Assembly: GCA_002786225.1 (NCBI GenBank)
Contig: PEQN01000002.1
Span: forward strand, 62,001-126,000
Direction: 5' to 3'
DNA length: 64,000 bases
From: Leptospira sp.
GTDB taxonomy: Bacteria > Spirochaetota > Leptospiria > Leptospirales > Leptospiraceae
The notes below the pieces were generated by a model. It did no database searches and was not told where the DNA came from. It saw nothing but the letters and a program-made list of their open reading frames with translations. The position numbers were made by a program, and so were the translations under genes. Below are positions 24,970 through 32,829 of this stretch, piece by piece; within the stretch, counting starts at the first letter, position 1; each line of letters begins with the position of its first letter.

Positions 24970-27279
24970 ATGAAAGAAAAACTATCAAAAATCTGGAATT
25001 CCATTTGGGAAAATGAATCAGGAAACAAGCTTATTCACTTTGTCAAAAAATTTATTCAACTCATTTTCTCAGCTACAGATCGATTCACTAAAGATGAAGA
25101 TCTTATCCGTGCCGCTTCCATCAGCTATGCTATCGTTGTTAGTGCAATTCCTACATTGATCGTAGGTCTCTTATTAGCGGCTAACTTTATTAATATTAAA
25201 GACTACGAAGAACTCGCTAAAGAATACATCCGTAAGCATGGAATTCCTATGGATGTCTCTGCCTACTTCAAGATAATTTATGAGTTACTGAATAATACCG
25301 CAGCCCTAACTGGAATAGGATTTTTATTTGTACTCTTTTCTACAACTTCCGTTCTACGTAACTTAGAAGATGCAATTAATAAAATATGGCATATAAAAAG
25401 AAAGCGTCCATTTATTCAAAAGGTTGCAGAGTTTATAATGGTTGTTGTCTTTGGTCCCTTGCTTCTGACGATAGGACTTTCTACTGGCCAATCTCTTTTG
25501 AATGAATTCTCAGCTCCTAGTCTTTTAAATATTTATATCGGTGAAAATATTGAATATATAGTTGGCGACAAACACGTATTACTTAAAAAATTAAAAAATA
25601 AAAATTGGACCTATTCCAATATTCTAGATAAAATTGATTATGATTTTCAGAAAGAACCTACAATTTTCGATCCAGAGAGAAACAGAGTCCTAAGCGAAAA
25701 TGAAATTGTATCCATCCAACATAGAGTAAAAAGAATTTCAAAACAGGATCTAAGAACGGCTGCATTTATGGATATAGCAGTCTTTGATAGAAATATTTTT
25801 ATAGTAACCGATACTGGTGCTTTAATTTTTTCAAGAGATGGTGGTAAGTTCTGGCAAGCTAGAAATTTCCAAAGGAAACAATTGAATATTCTTCTTAAGA
25901 CGAAATTCAATAAGATCAAAATGTTCAATGAAAATGAAGGAATCATCATAGGTAAGGCAGGACTTATACTTCGAACTGAAGATGGTGGTGAGAATTGGAC
26001 ACCATCATATGTCAATGAACTTAAAGAAGATTTACATAATTTAGCAGAAATATCACCAGGTGAACATTTAATCATTGGTGAATCATTCACTGCCTACTCC
26101 ACTACAGACCAAGGAAAAACTTGGAAACCTTATAATCCATTAGCAAAATTGAATACTATTGATAAGGAAAATTTAAATGGAATTTCCGTAGTCAACGAAT
26201 CCATATTTATTTGCGGTGATGCTGGTTCTATCTTAACCTCCAAGGATGCTGGGAAGACATGGTACAAGAAAAATATTGGTCTCAAAAAAGTTGATTTTGC
26301 AGATATAGATTTTATAGATGAAAAGAAAGGTGTTATGGTTGGCAGTGATGGAAATATCCGATACACTTTAGATGGAGGTGTAATTTGGAAGAAGGCTCAA
26401 TCTCCAACCAGCCAAGACTTATATAATATCTATTATTCTAAGAAAGAGCATAGATTTTTTATTTTAGGCCAAAACTATCACATACTTAATAACGAAGAAG
26501 GGAGCTTAGAAAAATTTGCAATTTTCGAGAAGTCACCTTTTTGGAGAATTGCAGTGACTGCCTTAGGAAAGTTTTTCCTTCCCTTGTTTGTCTTATGGCT
26601 CATATTTTTCCTAGTTTATAGCATTATGCCTTATACCTATGTTCAACCCAAGGCAGCAGCCGTAGGAGCACTTTTTACCTCTCTTGCTTTAGTAATATTT
26701 ATTATTGGATTTCAATACTATGTTTCATTTTTCTCTGCAAGTAAATTTGCCATCTATGGGACACTCGCTGCCATTCCACTTGCTCTTCTTTTAATTTATG
26801 TGTCTACAATTATCATCCTATATGGTTGTGAAATTTCTTATCTAATTCAACATTCTGAGCTAATTGTGCTTTCTTATAAGAACAGAAATACAGTAGAAAT
26901 GGAAAAGCACCAAATCTGGAATGGAATCCAAATTCTATATCTAGTATATTCTAATTTTCAAAAAGGAAAAGGCGAAACAAGTGAGAATGATCTTCTTTAC
27001 TATTGCCATTCGGAAGAACTAGAGTTCGAACGATTTATGAATGTATTTACTAAAAATGCAATCCTTGCAAGAACGGAATCTGGATCATGGACGCCTGTTA
27101 CGGCTGCAAGCAATCTCCCATTAGATTTTATAATTGAAATTCTAAGTCCTGTTGGACTAGACATAGAACCTAATCTTGCTAAAAATAGGCTGAGTGATGA
27201 TATGAAAAAGCTATTTGAGAGCTACAAAGAAGCTAGAAAAAACGTATTTAAAGCAAAGACTTTTGCTGATTTACTCTAG
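24970..27279 (+). CDS. YihY/BrkB-family membrane protein with an inserted YCF48/BNR-like repeat domain
   Basis: A 769-residue protein built as a split YihY/BrkB protein. Residues 1-180 carry the family's first part (RAASISYAIVVSAIPTLIVGLLLA, LFSTTSVLRNLEDAINKIWHIKRKRP, VVVFGPLLLTIGL). Residues about 525-635 carry the last membrane helices (YSIMPYTYVQPKAAAVGALFTSL, SKFAIYGTLAAIPLALLLIYVSTIIILYGCEI). Between them, about 190-520 is soluble with five BNR/YCF48-like motifs: SRDGGKFW 288, RTEDGGENW 335, STTDQGKTW 377, TSKDAGKTW 423 and TLDGGVIW 466, spaced about 45 apart as in a beta-propeller. By topology this sits in a periplasmic loop. The C-terminal 130 residues are cytoplasmic, with a winged-helix-like look. 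Function unknown. Confidence 0.88.
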   Translation: MKEKLSKIWNSIWENESGNKLIHFVKKFIQLIFSATDRFTKDEDLIRAASISYAIVVSAIPTLIVGLLLAANFINIKDYEELAKEYIRKHGIPMDVSAYFKIIYELLNNTAALTGIGFLFVLFSTTSVLRNLEDAINKIWHIKRKRPFIQKVAEFIMVVVFGPLLLTIGLSTGQSLLNEFSAPSLLNIYIGENIEYIVGDKHVLLKKLKNKNWTYSNILDKIDYDFQKEPTIFDPERNRVLSENEIVSIQHRVKRISKQDLRTAAFMDIAVFDRNIFIVTDTGALIFSRDGGKFWQARNFQRKQLNILLKTKFNKIKMFNENEGIIIGKAGLILRTEDGGENWTPSYVNELKEDLHNLAEISPGEHLIIGESFTAYSTTDQGKTWKPYNPLAKLNTIDKENLNGISVVNESIFICGDAGSILTSKDAGKTWYKKNIGLKKVDFADIDFIDEKKGVMVGSDGNIRYTLDGGVIWKKAQSPTSQDLYNIYYSKKEHRFFILGQNYHILNNEEGSLEKFAIFEKSPFWRIAVTALGKFFLPLFVLWLIFFLVYSIMPYTYVQPKAAAVGALFTSLALVIFIIGFQYYVSFFSASKFAIYGTLAAIPLALLLIYVSTIIILYGCEISYLIQHSELIVLSYKNRNTVEMEKHQIWNGIQILYLVYSNFQKGKGETSENDLLYYCHSEELEFERFMNVFTKNAILARTESGSWTPVTAASNLPLDFIIEILSPVGLDIEPNLAKNRLSDDMKKLFESYKEARKNVFKAKTFADLL

Positions 27280-27298
27280 GCAATTGAATTGGAACAAT

Positions 27299-27312
27299 TT
27301 GATCTAGATCAA
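27299..27312. promoter_or_regulatory. Perfect Fnr-type palindrome TTGAT-N4-ATCAA
   Basis: TTGATCTAGATCAA matches the Fnr/Crp-family consensus TTGAT-N4-ATCAA exactly. A GATAAT hexamer at 27338-27343 could be a -10 element. That would put the palindrome centre about 44 bases before a start near 27350, close to the -41.5 activator position. It precedes the small secreted-protein gene at 27384 and the Crp/Fnr regulator gene. Confidence 0.6.
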
Positions 27313-27383
27313 TTCATAAAAAGAATTAATTCATTGAGATAATTATTCTAGTTTCTAGTTTATATTTTAATTAGGAGATAATT

Positions 27384-27560
27384 ATGAATAAGATATTCTT
27401 AAGTTTTTTATTTTTATTTTCGTTTGTTAGTGTACTTTTAGCAGCGGATATAAATCCGAAACCTGCGAATGAAATCAGACAAACTTCAGAAACAGATATA
27501 CAGTTTGATTGGCCATGTGAGAATCTTTTTTCTCCCAACCATTCAATTACAAACTATTAG
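27384..27560 (+). CDS. Small secreted protein, 58 residues
   Basis: A short gene with a good Shine-Dalgarno (TTAGGAGA, 27371-27378) five bases before its ATG. The product begins with a clear signal peptide, MNKIFLSFLFLFSFVSVLLAA. The mature part is about 37 residues, acidic and polar, with one cysteine (FDWPCENLF) and an aromatic C-terminal end. I know no family for it. It lies between a perfect Fnr-type box and a Crp/Fnr regulator gene on the same strand, so it may be that regulator's target. Coding status rests on the RBS and signal sequence only. Confidence 0.55.
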   Translation: MNKIFLSFLFLFSFVSVLLAADINPKPANEIRQTSETDIQFDWPCENLFSPNHSITNY

Positions 27561-27571
27561 GATTTGAATAA

Positions 27572-27614
27572 AATCTTTCACACTAATTCATAATCTTGTC
27601 TAGTGTGCGAGATT
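27572..27614. repeat. Long inverted repeat between the small gene and the Crp/Fnr gene
   Basis: AATCT-tt-CACACTA (27572-27585) pairs with TAGTGTG-cg-AGATT (27601-27614): twelve base pairs with a 2x2 internal loop around a 15-base centre. No T run follows, so it is not an ordinary terminator. It could be an operator or a structured leader of the regulator mRNA. Confidence 0.5.
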
Positions 27615-27664
27615 CCTAATGCTATTGAAAATATATTTTAAATTTGACTGAAATATTGAATACT

Positions 27665-28255
27665 ATGTATTTTTCTAATCTTTTATTAAATATCAAAGAT
27701 AAATATTCCATTTACCTCAATGAGGATGAAATAAATAAGATAAAGAATAAATTCACAGAAACAAGTATTTCAAAAAGCGAAAAAATATGTTCAATGAATG
27801 AAATAATTGATCATTTGTATTTTATTAATTCAGGAATTGTTCGTGGTTATATAATTGATGGAAATTCTGAAAAAACTACTTGGTTTGCCAATGAGGGCGA
27901 TTTCTTTACAAATGCTTTTTCATTTTTAACAGGACTTCCAAGTCGTGAAGAAATAGAGGCATTGGAAAATTGCAGCCTATATAGTATTAGAAAAAATGAT
28001 TTAGATTATTTATATTTAGAAATTCCAAAACTGAACATGCTCGGAAGGAAAATATGGGAGCACTACTACATTAAATTAGAAAATCAAATGCAATCTCAAA
28101 AACTTAAAACTGTTAAGTTAAAATACGATAAATTTATTTTAGATCATTCAGAGATATTTAGTAGAGTTAAACTTTCCCATATTGCTTCCTATTTAGGAAT
28201 AACTAACGAAACTCTAAGTAGGATAAGAGGAAATTACAATGGCTCGAAAAACTAG
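27665..28255 (+). CDS. Crp/Fnr-family transcriptional regulator
   Basis: Cytoplasmic regulator of 196 residues from ATG 27665 (a TTG at 27644 is an alternative). The N-terminal cyclic-nucleotide-type beta-roll is recognisable (LYFINSGIVRGYIIDG, WFANEGDFFTNAFSF). A dimerisation helix and a winged-helix HTH follow (about 167-188, VKLSHIASYLGITNETLSRIRG). The recognition helix carries E182-x-x-S185-R186, the same E-xx-SR pattern Fnr uses to read TTGAT half sites; such a site lies upstream at 27299. It has only two cysteines, so it is not an iron-sulfur Fnr. The effector is unknown. Confidence 0.85.
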   Translation: MYFSNLLLNIKDKYSIYLNEDEINKIKNKFTETSISKSEKICSMNEIIDHLYFINSGIVRGYIIDGNSEKTTWFANEGDFFTNAFSFLTGLPSREEIEALENCSLYSIRKNDLDYLYLEIPKLNMLGRKIWEHYYIKLENQMQSQKLKTVKLKYDKFILDHSEIFSRVKLSHIASYLGITNETLSRIRGNYNGSKN

Positions 28256-28649
28256 TTTAACTATTTTCAAAATCAATTTTCTCATTGTTGATATAGGTTT
28301 TATTATCTATTGGTTGATTACTTATATGAACTGGATTCCTGATGAATTCTTGTTTACAGATTATAAGAACCCATTGCTCGTTATATGGAATTGGTCATTC
28401 TTTCCAATAGATATTCTAATATCGATTACTGGATTCATTACACTGTATCTACTAAAAATTGGAAATCCTTTATGGCAGACCTTAGCGAAAATAAGTCTCA
28501 CTTTGACATTTGCTTCTGGATTTGTGGCGATATCGTTTTGGATCATACAAGGCTTTTATGATCCAAGTTGGTGGCTACCGAATCTTTATCTGGCTACCTA
28601 TCCGATATTATGTGTAGTATATTTTTATAAAAAGAAAATTTTTATTTAA
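28239..28649 (+). CDS. Small four-helix membrane protein (DUF5360/YvaD-like)
   Basis: A 136-residue protein with four hydrophobic segments (about 12-30, 48-72, 80-103, 115-132). It resembles the YvaD/DUF5360 group by length and by motifs such as IVDIGFIIYWLITY and NPLLVIWNWSFFPIDILISITG, though I hold this family call at medium confidence. It overlaps the end of the Crp/Fnr gene by 17 bases and is therefore probably coexpressed and coupled with it. No function is known. Confidence 0.7.
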   Translation: MARKTSLTIFKINFLIVDIGFIIYWLITYMNWIPDEFLFTDYKNPLLVIWNWSFFPIDILISITGFITLYLLKIGNPLWQTLAKISLTLTFASGFVAISFWIIQGFYDPSWWLPNLYLATYPILCVVYFYKKKIFI

Positions 28650-28672
28650 AGAAATAAATATACTATAATAAA

Positions 28673-29134
28673 TCACTCAACCAAATTCTTTCTAAGAGGT
28701 AAATATTTCAACTGGATAATTTGATTCAATTGAACAGGTTTAGACTTCTTTAGATCGCTTGGGCTCACTTCCTTGTAATCTACATACAATCGCCATGCGT
28801 ATTGAAAATTGTTTCTTGTCCCGAGAACGTCCATGACTTCAATGCTCTGACTTGTACTTACAAATCGTATAGAAGGATCTTGTTGTAGGCTATATCCTGC
28901 TAAAATATCAGAGAGTTCGTTGCCTACTATGTTTTCAATAGGAAGTATGTAAACCTCTTTGCGATCTGGATAATCTACGATTAACTTGTATCCAACAATT
29001 GAGTTTTGATTCTTTGGGGAATTGGTATGGCAATCACTAAATAAAAACAAACTAAAAATAAAAACGAGTATGGTAACTCGACTTAGGTATAGATCAAGAA
29101 ATTGGAAGTACGTATTTTTTTTTAAATTTTCCAT
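28673..29134 (-). CDS. Hypothetical lipoprotein
   Basis: A 153-residue protein with an N-terminal hydrophobic segment ending in a spirochaetal lipobox-like FLFSDC (Cys35). A small mature domain of about 118 residues follows, with mixed beta content (VGYKLIVDYPDRKEVYILPIENIVG, YAWRLYVDYKEVSP). I recognise no family. It is convergent with the membrane-protein gene and upstream of nothing on its own strand within 20 bases. Confidence 0.65.
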   Translation of the reverse strand: MENLKKNTYFQFLDLYLSRVTILVFIFSLFLFSDCHTNSPKNQNSIVGYKLIVDYPDRKEVYILPIENIVGNELSDILAGYSLQQDPSIRFVSTSQSIEVMDVLGTRNNFQYAWRLYVDYKEVSPSDLKKSKPVQLNQIIQLKYLPLRKNLVE

Positions 29135-29259
29135 TTTAGTTAGATCTTAATTTATTTGAATAATCACAATAATTTAAGATTGAATAGATCTTTAATTGTT
29201 TGCATTTATCTTCAGATGACAAGACGTCATTATTTCAAACAAGTCATTTTTGGTATTCT

Positions 29260-30216
29260 TCAAACTCTTTCTTTTTCTCTATTTGCCCAAAATGCAAGTC
29301 CGGATGCATTCAATCGAATATCATTTTCAAGAAAATTCTTCTGTTTTATTGATAGTGATACTTCTTTAGTCTCTGCGAAATCGTATAGAAATTTCCTTAT
29401 TTGAATCTCACAATAGCTTTGCATAGCTTCTTGGTCCTTTAGAGTAAGAGAGGCTTCAGCTATCTTTTGCATTTCTTTGTAGCCATAGACAAGATCCTTT
29501 TTTAATTCAGAAAGATTATCTACAGCTCCAAAATGTGTGAGACAAGCAAAATCAGCACCTGTATTTACAATTTTATCCAGAGACTTATATGCCTCCTTTA
29601 CATCATAGTCGGTTGGTGTGGTTGTAGGAAAAATAAACCTATGATCCTCATCGCCTATACTAGGATAGGCGATACCAAATGCATCTCCCGTAAAAATAAC
29701 CTTAGAGAAAGATTCATAGATGCAAAAATGATGATTCGCATGACCTCTAGTATACAAGAATGTAAATCTACGATTGCCCCAAGCTAAGATTTCCTCATCT
29801 TGCATGATACGTACCCTAGATTCAGGTACAGGAATAATATCCCCATACAATTGCTTGAATACATCTTCTCCATACACCGTCTTAGAAGACTCAATCAATC
29901 GAGTCGGATGAATAATATGCCGAGCGGCTTTGGGATGAGCAAGTAAGCTAGCGTTTTTGCAATGCTGCATCAATAGACCCGAACCACCAGCATGATCTAA
30001 ATGCACATGAGTAATCATACAATAATCAACATTGTCTAGACTCAATCCTAGATCGGAAACTTTTGCTAGAAGTTTGGGTATGGCATAATTTGTGTTATTT
30101 TCAATAAAACAAAGCCTATCTCCCTCCTGAATCAAATAGGCTGCTGCAACTCCAGATTCTACATATTCACAGTCTATAGTGTATATAGAAGAATCAAATT
30201 TAGTTTTCTGTTTCAT
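29260..30216 (-). CDS. MBL-fold metallohydrolase
   Basis: Cytoplasmic metallo-beta-lactamase-fold hydrolase of about 318 residues. The metal motif HVHLDHAGG (HxHxDH) follows DNVDYCMIT. Further ligands are expected in TRGHANHHFCIY and FTGDAFG and in THFGAVDN near 230-240. The region resembles glyoxalase II-like and other small-molecule MBL hydrolases rather than RNases. I use ATG 30216 because the in-frame upstream codon at 30231 is TTG and adds only five residues. The substrate is unknown. It lies 60 bases from the 3' end of the penicillin-acylase family gene on the same strand. Confidence 0.88.
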   Translation of the reverse strand: MKQKTKFDSSIYTIDCEYVESGVAAAYLIQEGDRLCFIENNTNYAIPKLLAKVSDLGLSLDNVDYCMITHVHLDHAGGSGLLMQHCKNASLLAHPKAARHIIHPTRLIESSKTVYGEDVFKQLYGDIIPVPESRVRIMQDEEILAWGNRRFTFLYTRGHANHHFCIYESFSKVIFTGDAFGIAYPSIGDEDHRFIFPTTTPTDYDVKEAYKSLDKIVNTGADFACLTHFGAVDNLSELKKDLVYGYKEMQKIAEASLTLKDQEAMQSYCEIQIRKFLYDFAETKEVSLSIKQKNFLENDIRLNASGLAFWANREKERV

Positions 30217-30276
30217 TGTAGTTATATCCAATGTATAAATCCATTTCTGGCTGTGGGATTTTAATACTAGAGTCCT

Positions 30277-32829
30277 TTATTCTACTAAGATCATATGGTA
30301 TTTCGTATGTGCTTTTATACTCTCTTCGGAAAAATGGGTTTTGCGAAATTCCCCTTTTAAATATGGAATGGCTTGGTCTTCATAAAAGGGACTGGCAAGA
30401 TTTCCAGAATTCCCTGATGGAAGAATCGTCCTATTTTCATCCAGGTTATCAAGGCTAACAATACGCCTAGTGGAGGGTCCAGATTTTACCTTCCAAGTTC
30501 CATCAAGTAGTTGCGATTTAATATTATTCACAACTTCCGGGCTACCATTGGTTGGAAAAGGTCCTATATTAAATAGTAAATTCATAGGTTTCTTCATTCC
30601 TATAGGATGAATGAATTCTATAGAATATAATTTTTTCCAAGTCCAAAGCGAAGGAGATTTACTTACATGTTCCTTCAAATATGCTACAGATTCAGCAAGA
30701 CTTATTTGCAGTATATCACCTCGTGTTTCTATTGCGGAGGTATCTTTATTGTCCCACAGTGGATGATTCTCTTTCTGAATTAAATGTTTATATGCATTCA
30801 AACTTTCCGCTGTGGATCCGTAAATCAACATCAGTTCTTCTCCCATCTCATCTTGGAGAAGATTTTTCATGACATGGTAAGTGAGTACATAATAAACAGT
30901 GGTACCTAAAGACTCAGTGTTAGCATCGCTATTCCACTCTGAAAGTAAGCGAATGGCTTCTTTAGCTAAGGTTTGATCTTGCTTACTCAATTTCAATATT
31001 GTTTCACTTTTAGGATTTAATTGACTTAGATAAACATCTAGAATTTTATGAGAAGATTCAGATTCTGTATCAAGAATTAATTTTTCCATATCATCAATCC
31101 CAAATCTTTGCTTCTCAGATAGAACCTTAGTGATTCTATTGAATCTATCGGAGGGTTGCCAGTTTCCTTCTAATTGACCAAGTCTTTGTCTCCCGACAGA
31201 ACTGGGCATATTGTTCGCAGTTGCAATAATCCCATTTGATGGATTCTCCAATTGAGGGTTACTTGCAAAAGGAAGTAGATCCACTACATCATCCAAACCA
31301 GATGGCCCGTCTAAGATCTTACGAGAATTCGTAATTCGATTCCTTATAGGAAATCTTCCTGCACCCCACCAGCCTATATCTCCCGATTTATCTATATAAG
31401 AAAAGTTAAGTCCTGGGGATGTTACCCGAGAAACTGCACTGCGCATCTCAGCATTGGACTTAGAATACAATGCCTCATGCAATACATCAAGTAAGGGGCT
31501 ATTTTTATGGTGAAAGACCCAATAAATACTTATGGGTTTACCAGAGTAGCCTTTCACAAAATCACTGTAAATCGGTCCATGAATGGTTTTTCTGACTTCA
31601 AAATTTTCTGTAGCTTCTGCCTTAACTTCTATAGCTTGTGGAAGGAATTCTAAATCTTTCCATGAACCTTTGTGCAAATATTTCTTACCATCCTCAGAAA
31701 GAGTTTCCGAATAAAGGTCAACGTCATCATTTTCAAGCATGGTCAAACCCCAAGCCTTAGTATCTGTATTCCCAACCAAAGGATAAGGAACTCCAGCCAA
31801 GTAGTAGCCATAAACATTCATCCCAGGATAGACAAGATGTGCCTCATACCAAGTTCCAGGATTCGAATAACCAATATGGGGATCATTACAAAGTATAGCC
31901 TTACCAGATTCAGTTCTAGCACCAGCTAAGACCCAGGAATTGCTTCCTTCTACAGGAGGAAGATTTACAATTGCCTTTTGAAAGGCTGCAAGGAATTGAT
32001 CCATTCCATGACTTGATTGTGAAGCATTCTTCTCTCTAAGATTCATTGTTGAATAAGCTTGATTTAAATTTTGTTTGTTTAGAATATGAGAAGTATTTTG
32101 AGTCTGATTTGTATTTTCTTTATTTCCTTTATCATCTCGATAAGAAAGAAGAGGAGGACTCGGTTGGTCTTCTTGTATAGATGAACCTTTCTCAAAATCA
32201 TATCTTGGAAATAAATCCTCTATCTTTCGATCGGGAAATTTTTCAGAGAGAATGCTATATAAAGAATCGGTTTTAATTCCCTCTGCAAAAGAAAAACCCA
32301 TATAGGCAAGCGAAGTCAGAGCATCCTTTCTCTCAAATTTCTGAACCGGGATATTTAAAATTGTGTATTCCATAGGAAGATTCCCTTCTTCTAAAAAAGA
32401 ATTCACACCTAGGAGATAGTGATCTAAGTTCGTCCATGCTTCTGGAGAAATCTTTTCTTGGGAATTGGAATATTCCATAGCCCACTCCGTAAGCAATAAA
32501 GTTCGGAACATTTTGTCTACGGGCAGCAAATCCTTGCCAAGTATTTCAGCAAGTCGACCCTGGGATAGTCTTCGGATAATTTCCATCTGAAACAATCTAT
32601 CCTGAGCCACAACATAGCCTAATGCAAAGTAGGCGGACTTTGCATCTTTAGCAATTATATGGGGAACACCTGACTCGTCTCTGTAGACATTGACCTCTGA
32701 ACCAATGCCTTTCACTAACTTCGTTCCTGAATAGTTAGGTGCTTGGGAAATGAGTAAACTTTCCCAAACAACTATCATGACCAAGACTATTACCAAGCAC
32801 CATCCACTCAGGCGAGTCAGAAAGATCAT
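30277..32829 (-). CDS. Penicillin acylase family amidohydrolase (peptidase S45)
   Basis: Exported Ntn-hydrolase precursor of 850 residues. An N-terminal membrane or signal segment (7-27) is followed by the alpha-chain signature VYRDESGVPHIIAKDAKSAYFALGYVVAQDRLFQME. Self-cleavage is expected before Ser296 in EGSNSWVLAG, which would become the beta-chain nucleophile. NDPHIG and the GVPYPLVGNTDTKAWGLT segment are typical. A low-complexity spacer sits between the chains, around 215-275. Family members hydrolyse beta-lactam side chains or acyl-homoserine lactones; which applies here is open. Its ATG overlaps the stop of the upstream gene (ATGA), so they are coupled. Confidence 0.92.
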   Translation of the reverse strand: MIFLTRLSGWCLVIVLVMIVVWESLLISQAPNYSGTKLVKGIGSEVNVYRDESGVPHIIAKDAKSAYFALGYVVAQDRLFQMEIIRRLSQGRLAEILGKDLLPVDKMFRTLLLTEWAMEYSNSQEKISPEAWTNLDHYLLGVNSFLEEGNLPMEYTILNIPVQKFERKDALTSLAYMGFSFAEGIKTDSLYSILSEKFPDRKIEDLFPRYDFEKGSSIQEDQPSPPLLSYRDDKGNKENTNQTQNTSHILNKQNLNQAYSTMNLREKNASQSSHGMDQFLAAFQKAIVNLPPVEGSNSWVLAGARTESGKAILCNDPHIGYSNPGTWYEAHLVYPGMNVYGYYLAGVPYPLVGNTDTKAWGLTMLENDDVDLYSETLSEDGKKYLHKGSWKDLEFLPQAIEVKAEATENFEVRKTIHGPIYSDFVKGYSGKPISIYWVFHHKNSPLLDVLHEALYSKSNAEMRSAVSRVTSPGLNFSYIDKSGDIGWWGAGRFPIRNRITNSRKILDGPSGLDDVVDLLPFASNPQLENPSNGIIATANNMPSSVGRQRLGQLEGNWQPSDRFNRITKVLSEKQRFGIDDMEKLILDTESESSHKILDVYLSQLNPKSETILKLSKQDQTLAKEAIRLLSEWNSDANTESLGTTVYYVLTYHVMKNLLQDEMGEELMLIYGSTAESLNAYKHLIQKENHPLWDNKDTSAIETRGDILQISLAESVAYLKEHVSKSPSLWTWKKLYSIEFIHPIGMKKPMNLLFNIGPFPTNGSPEVVNNIKSQLLDGTWKVKSGPSTRRIVSLDNLDENRTILPSGNSGNLASPFYEDQAIPYLKGEFRKTHFSEESIKAHTKYHMILVE

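Noticed and set aside
25647..26090. 147-residue minus-strand frame
   Set aside because: Antisense to the repeat domain of the YihY-type gene; Ser/Phe-rich shadow sequence.
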